This document shows positions 14,281-21,212 of a stretch of DNA of 21,212 bases, piece by piece. The notes under the pieces were generated by a model, which saw only the letters and a program-made list of their open reading frames with translations, was not told where the DNA came from and ran no database searches. A program made the position numbers and the translations under genes. Source of the DNA: an uncultured Blautia sp. (GTDB lineage: Bacteria; Bacillota; Clostridia; Lachnospirales; Lachnospiraceae); the NCBI GenBank assembly GCA_900543715.1, contig UQSX01000048.1, forward strand, positions 1 to 21,212, in the 5' to 3' direction. Every line of letters begins with the position of its first letter. Positions within the stretch are counted from its first letter, which is position 1.

Positions 14281-15447
14281 TTAAAAGCACTCCTGGAAAA
14301 TCTCCAGTATCTCCCCGGAAGTCATCTTCCGGTAGCTTCCCGGTGAAAAATGGCAGGATTCTGCAATCTCTCCCAGTTGTTTCCTGTCCTTCATCCCCAG
14401 CTCCCGCAGGGTGGTGGGAAGTCCGATTTCCCGGATAAAATCTGCCAGAGCGTCAATTCCTGCCTCTGCCAGGGCTTCCTCACTTTTTCCCTCTCCGGGA
14501 ATCTCCCATACATTTCTGGCAAATCTCACGAATTTTTTCAAACCGTCTCTGTAAATATGGCGGTAGTACACGGGATGCAGCACCGCCATTCCCTGGCCGT
14601 GATTACAGTCTGTATAGGCCGCCAGCTGATGTTCCATCAGATGACATTCAAAGTCTCCTTTTTTCCCCAGCTTGATCAGCCGGTTTTCTGAAAAAGTGGA
14701 GTCCCAGAAAAGATTGCTCCGGGCGGTGTAGTCCTCCTGGTCTTTCACGGCAATCCGCAGATTCCGCACCACGTTCCGCATCAGCGCCTCTGCAACATCA
14801 TCAGACACATTGTCTCTATCCGGACCGCTGAAATAAGTTTCCATAATGTGAGAAAGGCTGTCAAAAGCCCCGGATACCATCTGCTCCTTGGGCACACTAA
14901 ATGTATATGCAGGGTCCATAAGGGCAAACTCCGGGTTGCACTTGGGATAATCATAGCCGATTTTTACCTTTTCCTCCTCATTGGTGATCACAGCAGCGCC
15001 GTTGCACTCGCTTCCTGTCCCTGCAGTGGTGGGTATCACCCCTACCGGTATGGGTTCAAAATCAATGACTCCCTTCCTGTCCCAGAAATTTTCCCAGGCG
15101 TCTCCCTTATATCTGGCAGCCAGTGCCACCGCCTTACAGCAGTCCATCACAGAACCGCCGCCAATCCCCAGGATCATCTGTACCTGATAGTCCCTTGCCA
15201 GTTTTACGCCTTCCATTACCTTTTTATAGGTAGGATTCGGCATGATCCCCGGAAATTCCACCACGGTCTTTCCTTCTCTCATAAGGATTCCCAGAACCTC
15301 ATCATATATCCCGTTTCTTTTTACAGAGCCCTGTCCGTATCCCATCATTATGGTGTCATAATCCTTTACCAGACAGGTCAGGAATTCCTTTACGCATCCC
15401 CGTCCAAAAAAGACCTTGGTCTTATTTTCATATATAAAATTATTCAT
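14281..15447 (-). CDS. Iron-containing alcohol dehydrogenase (YqhD/butanol dehydrogenase type)
   Basis: A 388-aa NAD(P)H-dependent enzyme that interconverts aldehydes and alcohols, probably consuming reducing power from fermentation or clearing reactive aldehydes. The start at 15447 (MNNFIYENKTKVFFG) follows AGGAGGGG by 10 nt; the frame to 15480 would translate this ribosome site. The N-terminal nucleotide-binding half includes GIGGGSVMDCCKAVA. The metal-binding half shows ALMDPAYT (Asp ligand), FDSLSHIMETYF (His) and HQLAAYTDCNHGQGMA with HPVYYRH (remaining His ligands). Complete and undamaged. A broken paralogue lies at 20383-21162. A LysR pseudogene and a terminator sit directly upstream. 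A fragment resembling part of the glycine riboswitch is present in its leader. Confidence 0.92.
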   Translation of the reverse strand: MNNFIYENKTKVFFGRGCVKEFLTCLVKDYDTIMMGYGQGSVKRNGIYDEVLGILMREGKTVVEFPGIMPNPTYKKVMEGVKLARDYQVQMILGIGGGSVMDCCKAVALAARYKGDAWENFWDRKGVIDFEPIPVGVIPTTAGTGSECNGAAVITNEEEKVKIGYDYPKCNPEFALMDPAYTFSVPKEQMVSGAFDSLSHIMETYFSGPDRDNVSDDVAEALMRNVVRNLRIAVKDQEDYTARSNLFWDSTFSENRLIKLGKKGDFECHLMEHQLAAYTDCNHGQGMAVLHPVYYRHIYRDGLKKFVRFARNVWEIPGEGKSEEALAEAGIDALADFIREIGLPTTLRELGMKDRKQLGEIAESCHFSPGSYRKMTSGEILEIFQECF

Positions 15448-15492
15448 TGCCTGTGTTCCCCTCCTGTTGGTTTTTATCAATCTGCGCCTGCA

Positions 15493-15505
15493 TTTACCTG
15501 AGAGT
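15493..15505 (-). promoter_or_regulatory. Glycine-riboswitch-like fragment in the alcohol dehydrogenase leader
   Basis: On the minus strand ACTCTCAGGTAAA matches the strongly conserved 3' part of glycine riboswitch aptamers. The 5' side reads CGGGACAGGACCAGGGAG and lacks the usual core with CCGAAGG, so this may be a remnant or a coincidence. It lies about 45-60 nt before the dehydrogenase start. Confidence 0.25.
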
Positions 15506-15556
15506 TTTCTCCCTGGTCCTGTCCCGTTTCTGTTTATTTTACAGCTTTTATTATAA

Positions 15557-15583
15557 GAAAAAAGAGACTTCCCCAGAAGTCTC
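15557..15583 (-). terminator. Terminator after the LysR pseudogene
   Basis: GAGACTTC (15564-15571) pairs with GAAGTCTC (15576-15583) around a 4-nt loop. On the minus strand it is followed by a run of six U residues. It separates the regulator from the alcohol dehydrogenase. Confidence 0.85.
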
Positions 15584-15633
15584 CATTAGTTTCCCAGTAC
15601 ATACCTTTCACTTTATACTAGCTCTATCTGTGT

Positions 15634-16442
15634 TTACAAAGTCTTTTGTATCCCTTTCAGAAATCTCTTTACCAGGGCAGAAGGCTCCTGAGAATAGAGG
15701 ATTCCATATGGAATCGTATATTTCCACTCTACCGGTATCACCTTCAGCAGTGGGTGGACCTCCTTCCAGTTTTCTACTGCCATAAGGATGTCATTACTGT
15801 TCTCGCACTGATTAAAAATATCTACACTATATACGTCAAAGTCTATCACATTAATCTGAGGATGATTTTTCCAGATATCATCCCGAAGCTCATCTACATA
15901 GTTGCTCCAGCCCCGGTGCATCATCAGGAAATTTTCTCCATATAGGTCCTGGAAAGTGAGCATCTCCTTTTCAGCCAGTCGATGGTTCACAGAAACCGCA
16001 CAGCAGATCCGCTGCCTGGAGAGCTCCAGTCCGGAACACTGGCGTTTTCCAGACTGTTCATATAAGGGATCATCTGCAGCTTGATATCCGGATAATCTTT
16101 CTGTACCTTGGCCCAGATCTGCATGAGAGGCACGGCAGGGGTCATGGGAGAGGTCCCGATCCGGATAATATTATCCTTCTCCTCCATAGCCTTTCTGGCC
16201 CGCTCCACAGATTCCTTACAATACTGAATGATATATTTCGAATCTCTGTAAAGAGATTTTCCCGCTTCTGTAAGGGCAAGGCCCCGATGGGTCCTGTTAA
16301 ACAGCTTCAGGCCCAGATCTTTTTCCAGAAGATTGATCTGTTTGGTAACAGCAGGAGGCGTGATATAGAGAGCTTCTGCCGCCTTATTAAAGCTCCCCAT
16401 GTCCGCCACAACAATAAACGTCTCAAGCTGCAGGTTGTACAT
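15634..16442 (-). pseudogene. LysR family transcriptional regulator, broken by an internal deletion
   Basis: The first frame (ATG at 16442) gives an intact winged helix: LETFIVVADMGSFNKAAEAL, then YITPPAVTKQINLLEKDLGL and NRTHRG. It stays in register up to MNSLENA (about residue 134). There the frame is lost and runs into a stop near 15987. The following codons, read in another frame from about 16037, give CSGLELSRQRICCAVSVNHR and the rest of the effector domain to 15634. The two parts sum to about 268 aa against some 295 for the family. An out-of-frame loss of roughly 28-30 codons around 16035-16043 explains this better than a single-base error. A DNA-binding fragment could still be made. 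Strong promoter and palindrome upstream are intact. Confidence 0.85.
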
Positions 16443-16499
16443 AAGTCTTTCCCCTTCCTTTATTTATAGAATATTTTCAGCGTCCTGATACTTTTTAAC

Positions 16500-16513
16500 T
16501 TTACTATAGTAAA
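16500..16513. promoter_or_regulatory. Perfect 14-bp palindrome overlapping the LysR start of transcription
   Basis: TTTACTATAGTAAA is fully self-complementary and begins just downstream of the -10 box, where a bound repressor would block transcription. It may be an autoregulatory operator for the LysR protein or a site for another regulator. Confidence 0.5.
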
Positions 16514-16514
16514 A

Positions 16515-16543
16515 AATATAATGCGGCAAAGGTTCGCTGTCAA
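16515..16543 (-). promoter_or_regulatory. Sigma-A promoter for the LysR gene
   Basis: TTGACA (plus 16538-16543, read on the minus strand), a 17-nt spacer and TATATT (16515-16520): near-consensus. It drives the LysR pseudogene starting at 16442. Confidence 0.75.
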
Positions 16544-16725
16544 TACTCTTTATTTTTCTTTACCGGATATAATTGGTGCTGATCCGGAGTCTGCCCATGG
16601 ACCATGTTCCAGTATCGGGAAGAAACTACCGGCATCTGGGCATACAGCAGATATTTATTCATCTGGTCTATAGTGGCGGTAGTTCCTGCTCTTCTGGCAG
16701 ATACCACCACTGCCCCTGGCTTCAA
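16540..16725 (-). pseudogene. Fragment of an NAD(P)H-dependent FMN reductase / flavodoxin-like protein
   Basis: The recognisable part, LKPGAVVVSARRAGTTATID followed by QMNKYLLYAQMPVVSSRYWN and MVHG, is the internal stretch of flavodoxin-fold NADPH-dependent reductases (GAVVSARRAGTT is a common signature). Only about 45 residues match. The flavin-binding N-terminus is gone: a stop lies about 14 codons upstream at the end of the esterase gene. The sequence after VHGQTPD turns into unrelated residues and stops. The TTG that could initiate it has no ribosome site. It is a remnant, one of several in this cluster. Confidence 0.65.
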
Positions 16726-16770
16726 TTCAAAAATCTTCCTTCCTCCATATCTGTAGAATTTTATCTTTTT

Positions 16771-17783
16771 TCAATTTTCTCTCTGCTTGCTGAAAAGCCA
16801 CCCCATGATCTCTTCATCCTGGGCGAAAAGATTGCCGCCTCCATGCTGAACAGTCACACCCTGGCTTTCGAAATAATCCGCATCTTTGATGTCCAGCACC
16901 AGAAGCTGATTGATTTCCTCATCAGAAAGACCTTCCTGCCGGTAAAACTCATACAGATTTTCATAAGCCTCCTGGGTGGGCTGAGAGCTATAGTATTCAT
17001 CACTTTCTCCGATAACAAAATATACCGGAGTCCGGCTTTCTATAACCGGTTCATAATCTCCATCCCACTGAGAGCTGCACTGAAGATAAGCCGCAAAAAG
17101 CTCCGGCCTCTTTCCCATAACCTGGGACATGGTTTCTCCTCCTCCGGAATAGCCTTCTCCATAAACTCTGTCCGGGTCAATGTTATAGTTCGCCAGAAAA
17201 TATTCCACCAGGGCAATAGTCTGATCAGCTGAGGTTTCTCCCCAGTCTGAAAGTTGAGGGGCCACAATGATCATATTCGGGTCATAGGTCTGGGCTTCAA
17301 ATCCAAAGTTCTCGCTGTAGAGGTTTTCCCCCACTCCCTGGAAATACAAGCCTTCATAACCTGGCAGAGTGAAAAACACTGCACAGGGTTCCTCTCCGTT
17401 ATAGCTGTCAGGAACATAAAGGTTAAAATGGATATCTCCCTGGGTTTCTGAATGGAGCACATTATCCAGAGTAAATCCCCGGTATTCCTCTGTACCTTCA
17501 GTCACATAATCTCCCTTTTCCGCTGTTCCCTGGTCCTCCGCTTCCAGGTTTTCCTCATCTCCGAGGAGCTCTCCTGGGAATCCTCTGTTTCGGAATCACT
17601 CTCCGAATTACCGGCCGGAGCAGAGGCTGTTTCAGAACCAGTCTCTGTATTATTTTCTGTATCTCTGTTTTCCATAGTTCCGCACCCGCCCATAAAAAGC
17701 AGAATGCCAGCCATGAAAAAAGCCATTATCTTTCCTTTCAAATCTCTGTTCACCTCTTTTACTGTATTCTCTGTTTTCCACAT
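16771..17783 (-). pseudogene. Secreted lipoprotein esterase (alpha/beta hydrolase) with a frameshift
   Basis: Two frames together make one protein of about 337 aa. The first part has a lipoprotein signal (AFFMAGILLFMGGC, Cys at about 34) and a Ser/Glu/Thr-rich linker up to SSSE. At about 17559 the coding sequence moves to the -1 frame, continuing DEENLEAEDQGTAEKGDYVT and an esterase domain like polyhydroxybutyrate depolymerases. That domain has GEGYSGGGE (nucleophile Ser), GESDEYY (Asp) and QHGGGN (His), so the catalytic triad is intact. There is no slippery heptamer at the shift, so a 1-nt deletion or a sequencing error is likelier than programmed shifting. The start may be ATG 17783 or TTG 17741, the latter with AGAGGTG 8 nt upstream. 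It begins 12 nt after the MATE stop, as the next gene of that operon. Confidence 0.75.
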
Positions 17784-17795
17784 TTTCCCCTGGAA

Positions 17796-19157
17796 TCATT
17801 CCTGCTTTTCCACATTTTTCAGCCCTTTCAGTGTGTGCATGTACATACCGAAGGATACTGGCAGCATGATCACTTCCACTACCAGCTGGGTCCAGATCAT
17901 GCCATAAAGTCCAACAGTAATATTCATGAGAATCAACAGAGGAATATTCAGAAGCCCCTGACGGCTGAAGGTAAGGATAGCCGATTGAGGTCCTTTCCCC
18001 ATGGCCTGAAGGGTATAGCTGATAAGAAAGTTCACTGCTGTAAGGGGCACTGCCAGACAGGCAGTCCTGAGAAACCTGGCGCCCAATGCGCTGGTCTGCG
18101 GCTCTGGAATAAAAAGATGGAGAATCTGAGGGGCAAATACTGCAAAGCAGGCCACAAAACAAGCTGACAGAATCAGCGCTGTTTTCCAGGAAAAGAAGGA
18201 TACTGACCGCATCCGCTTGTAATTTCTGGCTGCATAGTTATAACCTACCAGGGGCATAAATCCCTGACACAGTCCCATGGAGACATTCAACGGAAACTGA
18301 TCGATCCGCTTTACAATGCCATAGGCCGCCACAGGAATATCCCCATATCCGGAGGACAATTTTACAATAACCATATTTGAAGCATTTCCAAGAGCCGTAG
18401 CCAGGGCCGAAGCCAGTCCTACAGAGAAAATCCGTCCTACAAACCGGAAAGTAAAGTGTCTGGGGTGAAGAGACACTGCTGTTTTCTCTTTCAACCGAAT
18501 ATACATGAGTACAAAGAATACCACTGAGGCAAGATTAGAAAATGCCGTTGCTATGGCAGCTCCCGTTACCTCCAGATGGAAGCCAAAGATCAGCACAGGG
18601 TCCAGCACTACATTCAGGATACCCCCAAACATCATACCGATACTGGCAGGTCTGGCATGTCCCTCACTCCTCAGCAGATGCCCCAGAGTCAAACTCAGCA
18701 TAGTAGGCACTCCCCCCAGAACCACTACCCAGTTCAGATAACTTTCTGCATATCCATAGGTATCCGGACTTGCACCCAGAAAATTTAAAAGAGGCTCTCG
18801 AAAGAGGAATGTCAGAAGGGAAAATGCCAGGGTAACAGTCCCTCCTCCCCATATGCTGAAAGCAGATACATTTTTAATGTCCCTGTGGTTATTTCTCCCC
18901 AGCATTCTGGAAATCAGGCTTCCGCCTCCCAATCCGAAAAGGTTTCCCAGGGCAGTCAGCAGATTAAACCAGGGAGAGACCAGGGATACTGCTGCCACCA
19001 TATAGGGATTCCCAATCTGCCCTACAAAAAAGGTATCGGCCAGATTATAAATCATTGTCACCACCTGGCTGATCACCGTAGGAATGGCCAGAGTGGCTAC
19101 TGCTTTAGGGACCGGCATGGTCTCAAAGAGTTCTTTTTCCGAGACTTCTTTTTTCAT
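17796..19157 (-). CDS. MATE family efflux transporter
   Basis: A 453-aa, 12-segment membrane exporter of the NorM/DinF-type MATE superfamily. Seen: IPTVISQVVTMIYNLADTFF and VGQIGN near the N-terminus, GLGGGSLISRMLG, and the second-half repeat with YGIVKRIDQFPLNVSMGLCQ and GFMPLVGYNYAARN, all typical. Substrate unknown. The ATG at 19157 overlaps the stop of the preceding alpha/beta-hydrolase as ATGA, so the two are translated together. This suggests that the hydrolase and exporter act on related compounds, for example deacylation and export of a xenobiotic or antibiotic; that is inference. It is a distant paralogue of the exporter at 10748-12085 and lacks that gene's riboswitch-like leader. 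Confidence 0.88.
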   Translation of the reverse strand: MKKEVSEKELFETMPVPKAVATLAIPTVISQVVTMIYNLADTFFVGQIGNPYMVAAVSLVSPWFNLLTALGNLFGLGGGSLISRMLGRNNHRDIKNVSAFSIWGGGTVTLAFSLLTFLFREPLLNFLGASPDTYGYAESYLNWVVVLGGVPTMLSLTLGHLLRSEGHARPASIGMMFGGILNVVLDPVLIFGFHLEVTGAAIATAFSNLASVVFFVLMYIRLKEKTAVSLHPRHFTFRFVGRIFSVGLASALATALGNASNMVIVKLSSGYGDIPVAAYGIVKRIDQFPLNVSMGLCQGFMPLVGYNYAARNYKRMRSVSFFSWKTALILSACFVACFAVFAPQILHLFIPEPQTSALGARFLRTACLAVPLTAVNFLISYTLQAMGKGPQSAILTFSRQGLLNIPLLILMNITVGLYGMIWTQLVVEVIMLPVSFGMYMHTLKGLKNVEKQE

Positions 19158-20056
19158 CTTCTTCTGTGTGCCTTCTTTCTTTTTCTGTTTCTCTCCCAGA
19201 ATCTCACTGCATCGTCCAGCCAGCCCTCAGCTTTGGTACCCACGCCCAGGCCAAAGCCATGGCGCAGGCCGGGATATAGATGAAATTCTGTATCTGTTCC
19301 CAGGGTTTCCAGGCATTCCAGACGTTTCTTCATGACCCGCCAGTCCGCAATGCCGTCCCTGTCTCCTACACAGGCATAAGTTGGAGGATCCAGTCGGCTG
19401 TACTGGCTGTGCCCCGTGTACTGCATGATCACTGCGGCAGCCCGGGGCAGCTCTCCTTCTCCGAAAGCTTCCGGTCCATAGGCCCCCAGCCAGGCGGCCA
19501 TTCTGGCTCCTGCCGAGCCTCCCCAGAGGGAGTATCCCTCTGTATCCACCTCCAGCTCCTCCTTATGCTCAAAGATAAAGCGAATGGCTCTGGCCAGGTC
19601 CTCGCAGGCAGTATCCGCAGTCCTTGTGCGGTAGATCAGGGCGAATCCGTTATATCCCCGGCGGCTCAGTTCCAAAGCGTGGGGAAAACTTTCATGGATT
19701 GCCCCTACATAGTAGAAGCCCCCTCCTGCACAGACCAGGGCAAAGGGAGCATTGGGCTTTCCACGGAAGAAAAACAATCCTGTATCCCGTTTATCCGGGT
19801 CCCGCTTTTTCTCCGCCTCTGTATAAATATCGTAAAAATTCCGGCGTCCCGCCTTCGCTTCCTTCTGCATGTGCCGTATTACATCCAGGGTAGTGTCTGT
19901 ATTTACATAATTATGGTAGATCAACATAGAGCCTGCCTGGGAAAGGGTCATAGACGGTGAAGGTCTCCCGAAAGCTGTGGGAAAGATCAGTCTGCCATAT
20001 CCCTTAAAAAGAGAATCCTCTATTACATCTACCACCTTTGTATCCTTATTTATCAC
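19154..20056 (-). CDS. Alpha/beta-hydrolase, carboxylesterase/acetyl-esterase type
   Basis: A 300-aa cytosolic hydrolase without a signal peptide. Seen: CAGGGFYYVG at about 109-118, the oxyanion-hole loop of HSL-like esterases (HGGG replaced by AGGG); WGGSAGARMA, the nucleophile elbow G-x-S-x-G; GDRDGIAD with the acidic residue; and LRHGFGLG with the catalytic His. All triad members are present. The start is GTG at 20056 with GAGGAG 4-8 nt upstream; no better start follows. It lies 21 nt after the collapsed SDR gene and overlaps the MATE gene by 4 nt. Related enzymes remove acetyl or other acyl groups from sugars and drugs; the substrate here is unknown. Confidence 0.82.
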   Translation of the reverse strand: MINKDTKVVDVIEDSLFKGYGRLIFPTAFGRPSPSMTLSQAGSMLIYHNYVNTDTTLDVIRHMQKEAKAGRRNFYDIYTEAEKKRDPDKRDTGLFFFRGKPNAPFALVCAGGGFYYVGAIHESFPHALELSRRGYNGFALIYRTRTADTACEDLARAIRFIFEHKEELEVDTEGYSLWGGSAGARMAAWLGAYGPEAFGEGELPRAAAVIMQYTGHSQYSRLDPPTYACVGDRDGIADWRVMKKRLECLETLGTDTEFHLYPGLRHGFGLGVGTKAEGWLDDAVRFWERNRKRKKAHRRR

Positions 20057-20077
20057 GTTCTCCTCTCCCTTCTTCTA

Positions 20078-20236
20078 TCAGTAGTCGGACTGGCTGCTTA
20101 CCTCCATCCATTCCCGGATTTCCTTCAGCCTGTTTTCCATCTGGGTTTCTGCTGCTTTCTCTCCACGTTTCAGCACTGCCTGGGCGATTCCCTTTCCCAG
20201 TCCGCTGGAACATCCTGTGATCAGCCAGATGCTCAT
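20078..20236 (-). pseudogene. Short-chain dehydrogenase reduced to its N- and C-terminal ends (52 aa)
   Basis: Residues 1-28 (MSIWLITGCSSGLGKGIAQA then VLKRGEKA) are a normal short-chain dehydrogenase start with the nucleotide-binding TGxxxGxG motif. From about residue 29 the sequence continues in frame as AETQMENRLKEIREWMEVSS, resembling the very end of such proteins. Roughly 220-230 residues, including the Ser-Tyr-Lys catalytic core, are gone, by an in-frame deletion. The ribosome site (AGGAGGG, 7 nt before the ATG) and the stop are intact, so a 52-aa peptide is probably still made and keeps the hydrolase behind it in a translated context. Confidence 0.8.
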
Positions 20237-20285
20237 TTCTTTCCCTCCTGTCTTAATTCTTTCAGAGCTTTTTCCCTATACAGAA

Positions 20286-20331
20286 AATGTGCAGCTGCCC
20301 CCGGCAATATCTCCCGGACAGACTGCACATT
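20286..20331 (-). terminator. Hairpin after the truncated alcohol dehydrogenase
   Basis: AATGTGCAG (20286-20294) pairs with CTGCACATT (20323-20331), and on the minus strand ATTTTCT follows. A smaller hairpin, GTCTGT/ACAGAC, lies beside it at 20341-20356. Probably ends transcription from 20383 and separates it from the SDR-hydrolase-MATE operon. Confidence 0.55.
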
Positions 20332-20382
20332 CCCCAAAGGGTCTGTCTTTACAGACAGTGCCGCTCATTTTCTGTTCTATAT

Positions 20383-21162
20383 TTACATACACTCCATCAG
20401 CAGGTCGTAAATCTCATCTCTGCTCAGTTCTCTTGGATTGCATTTGATCACGTTGCAGGTATCTGCCACACTTCTCAAAATCTCCGGTGTAATCTCTACC
20501 TTTGATTTTAATTCTCCCATTTTTGTCGGCAGTCCACATTCTTTGATAAAATCAGTCAAAGCTTCCACACCGGCCTGGGCGGTATCCACACCAAAGACTT
20601 CTTTTCCGAATCTCTGGAATTTTTCTTCAGCATCTTTCACAATATGGCGGTAATAAGCAGGGTGGATAACTGCCAATCCCTGACCATGATTGCAGTCTGT
20701 ATAAGCGCCTAACTGATGTTCCATCTGGTGAGCCTGGAAGTCTGTGACTCTTCCCACCTTCAGGATTCCATTTTCTGCCATAGCAGAATCCCACATAAGG
20801 TTGCCTCTTGCCTGGACGTCATTAATATCCTTTAAAAGCCGTCTCATATTGGTGACTGTATTTCGCATAATGGAAAGGGCCACGTCGTCTGATACATTGT
20901 CCTGGTCGGAATTTCCGAAATAGGTCTCCATAGCATGGCTCAGGGTATCAAAAGCTCCTGAAATCACCTGCATTTTTGACACAGACATAGTATATTCCGG
21001 GTCCAGAATGGCGAATCTGGGGGCTGCGGCTGCCATTCCGGCCTTTATTACCTTTTCTTCGTTGGTGATCACGGCGCCGCCGTTCATCTCTGCCCCTGTA
21101 CCGGAAGCTGTGACAATGGCTCCCATAGGCAGTACCTCTGTAGGGAATTTATGCTCTTGCAA
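20383..21162 (-). pseudogene. Iron-containing alcohol dehydrogenase missing its N-terminal half
   Basis: The remaining 259 codons cover the metal-binding half: ASGTGAEMNGGAVITN, AILDPEYT, FDTLSHAMETYFG, HQLGAYTDCNHGQG and HPAYYRH, with all metal ligands. Aligned to the intact paralogue at 14281-15447, about 127 residues (the nucleotide-binding domain) are missing. The frame does not simply leave the window: a TGA stop lies two codons upstream of QEHKFP, at about 21163-21168. The following 45 nt do not code for this family. The gene was cut, most likely by a mobile element whose end lies at the window edge. Apparent start TTG at 21162 has no ribosome site. Confidence 0.85.
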
Positions 21163-21212
21163 ATGTCAAGCACTTTTTTACATTGTTAGGTAAGATGTTT
21201 TTTACACCGTAT
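21163..21212. mobile_element. Probable end of an insertion sequence interrupting the alcohol dehydrogenase
   Basis: The homology to iron alcohol dehydrogenase ends sharply near 21162. The 50 bases beyond are AT-rich and non-coding, with two related segments (TTTTTTACATTGT and TTTTTTACACCGT, 28 nt apart). TTGACA read toward the gene on the minus strand (plus 21169-21174) looks like an outward -35 box. Such features are common at insertion-sequence ends (an IS256-like end is one possibility), but too little is visible to name a family. Confidence 0.4.

Noticed and set aside
17555..17562. Programmed -1 frameshift in the lipoprotein esterase
   Set aside because: No slippery heptamer (X XXY YYZ) and no clear stimulatory structure downstream, so mutation or sequencing error is more likely.
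1..21212. CRISPR arrays, tRNA and rRNA genes
   Set aside because: No regularly spaced repeat series, cloverleaf-like segment or rRNA-like stretch was found on either strand by eye.

Overview
The window looks like the chromosome of a gut Firmicute of the Lachnospiraceae type (Blautia / Ruminococcus gnavus-torques-like). I infer this from moderate GC, strong AGGAGG-type ribosome sites with some GTG/TTG starts, a Gram-positive lipoprotein signal on a sugar-binding protein, and the gene set (GH112 phosphorylase, anaerobic sulfatase maturase, CmpB membrane protein, MepA-type MATE, iron alcohol dehydrogenases). No species call is possible from sequence alone.

Region 1 (1-6138) is a host-glycan use locus. 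It holds the start of a sugar ABC permease, its solute-binding lipoprotein of the N-acetylglucosamine/diacetylchitobiose-binding type, a divergent AraC regulator, a GH112 galactosyl-N-acetylhexosamine phosphorylase and an anaerobic sulfatase-maturing radical SAM enzyme (anSME). Together they suggest import and phosphorolysis of galacto-N-biose or lacto-N-biose, plus activation of sulfatases that would expose sulfated mucin glycans. No sulfatase lies in the window.

Region 2 (6139-8835) is a near-complete IS1182-family insertion sequence. It has recognisable imperfect ends at about 6486 and 8558, and two terminator-like hairpins stand in front of its transposase.

Region 3 (8836-12361) has a tandem-repeat CmpB membrane protein and, facing it, a MATE exporter translationally coupled to a cytidylate-kinase-like protein. 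The exporter has its own strong promoter and a roughly 240-nt leader with a duplicated motif and an intrinsic terminator. This is a candidate riboswitch; the guanidine-IV (mepA) class is the leading guess from gene context.

Region 4 (12357-14157) is a DarT-DarG DNA ADP-ribosylation toxin-antitoxin pair, preceded by an unannotated 48-codon ORF that resembles the tail of an antitoxin. It looks more AT-rich than its surroundings.

Region 5 (14281-21212) is a decaying accessory cluster, all on the minus strand. Intact members are an iron alcohol dehydrogenase, a MATE exporter and an alpha/beta-hydrolase. Around them are a LysR regulator with an internal deletion, an FMN-reductase fragment, a frameshifted lipoprotein esterase, a short-chain dehydrogenase collapsed to its two ends (52 aa), and a second iron alcohol dehydrogenase that lost its nucleotide-binding half at a junction with what may be a mobile element.
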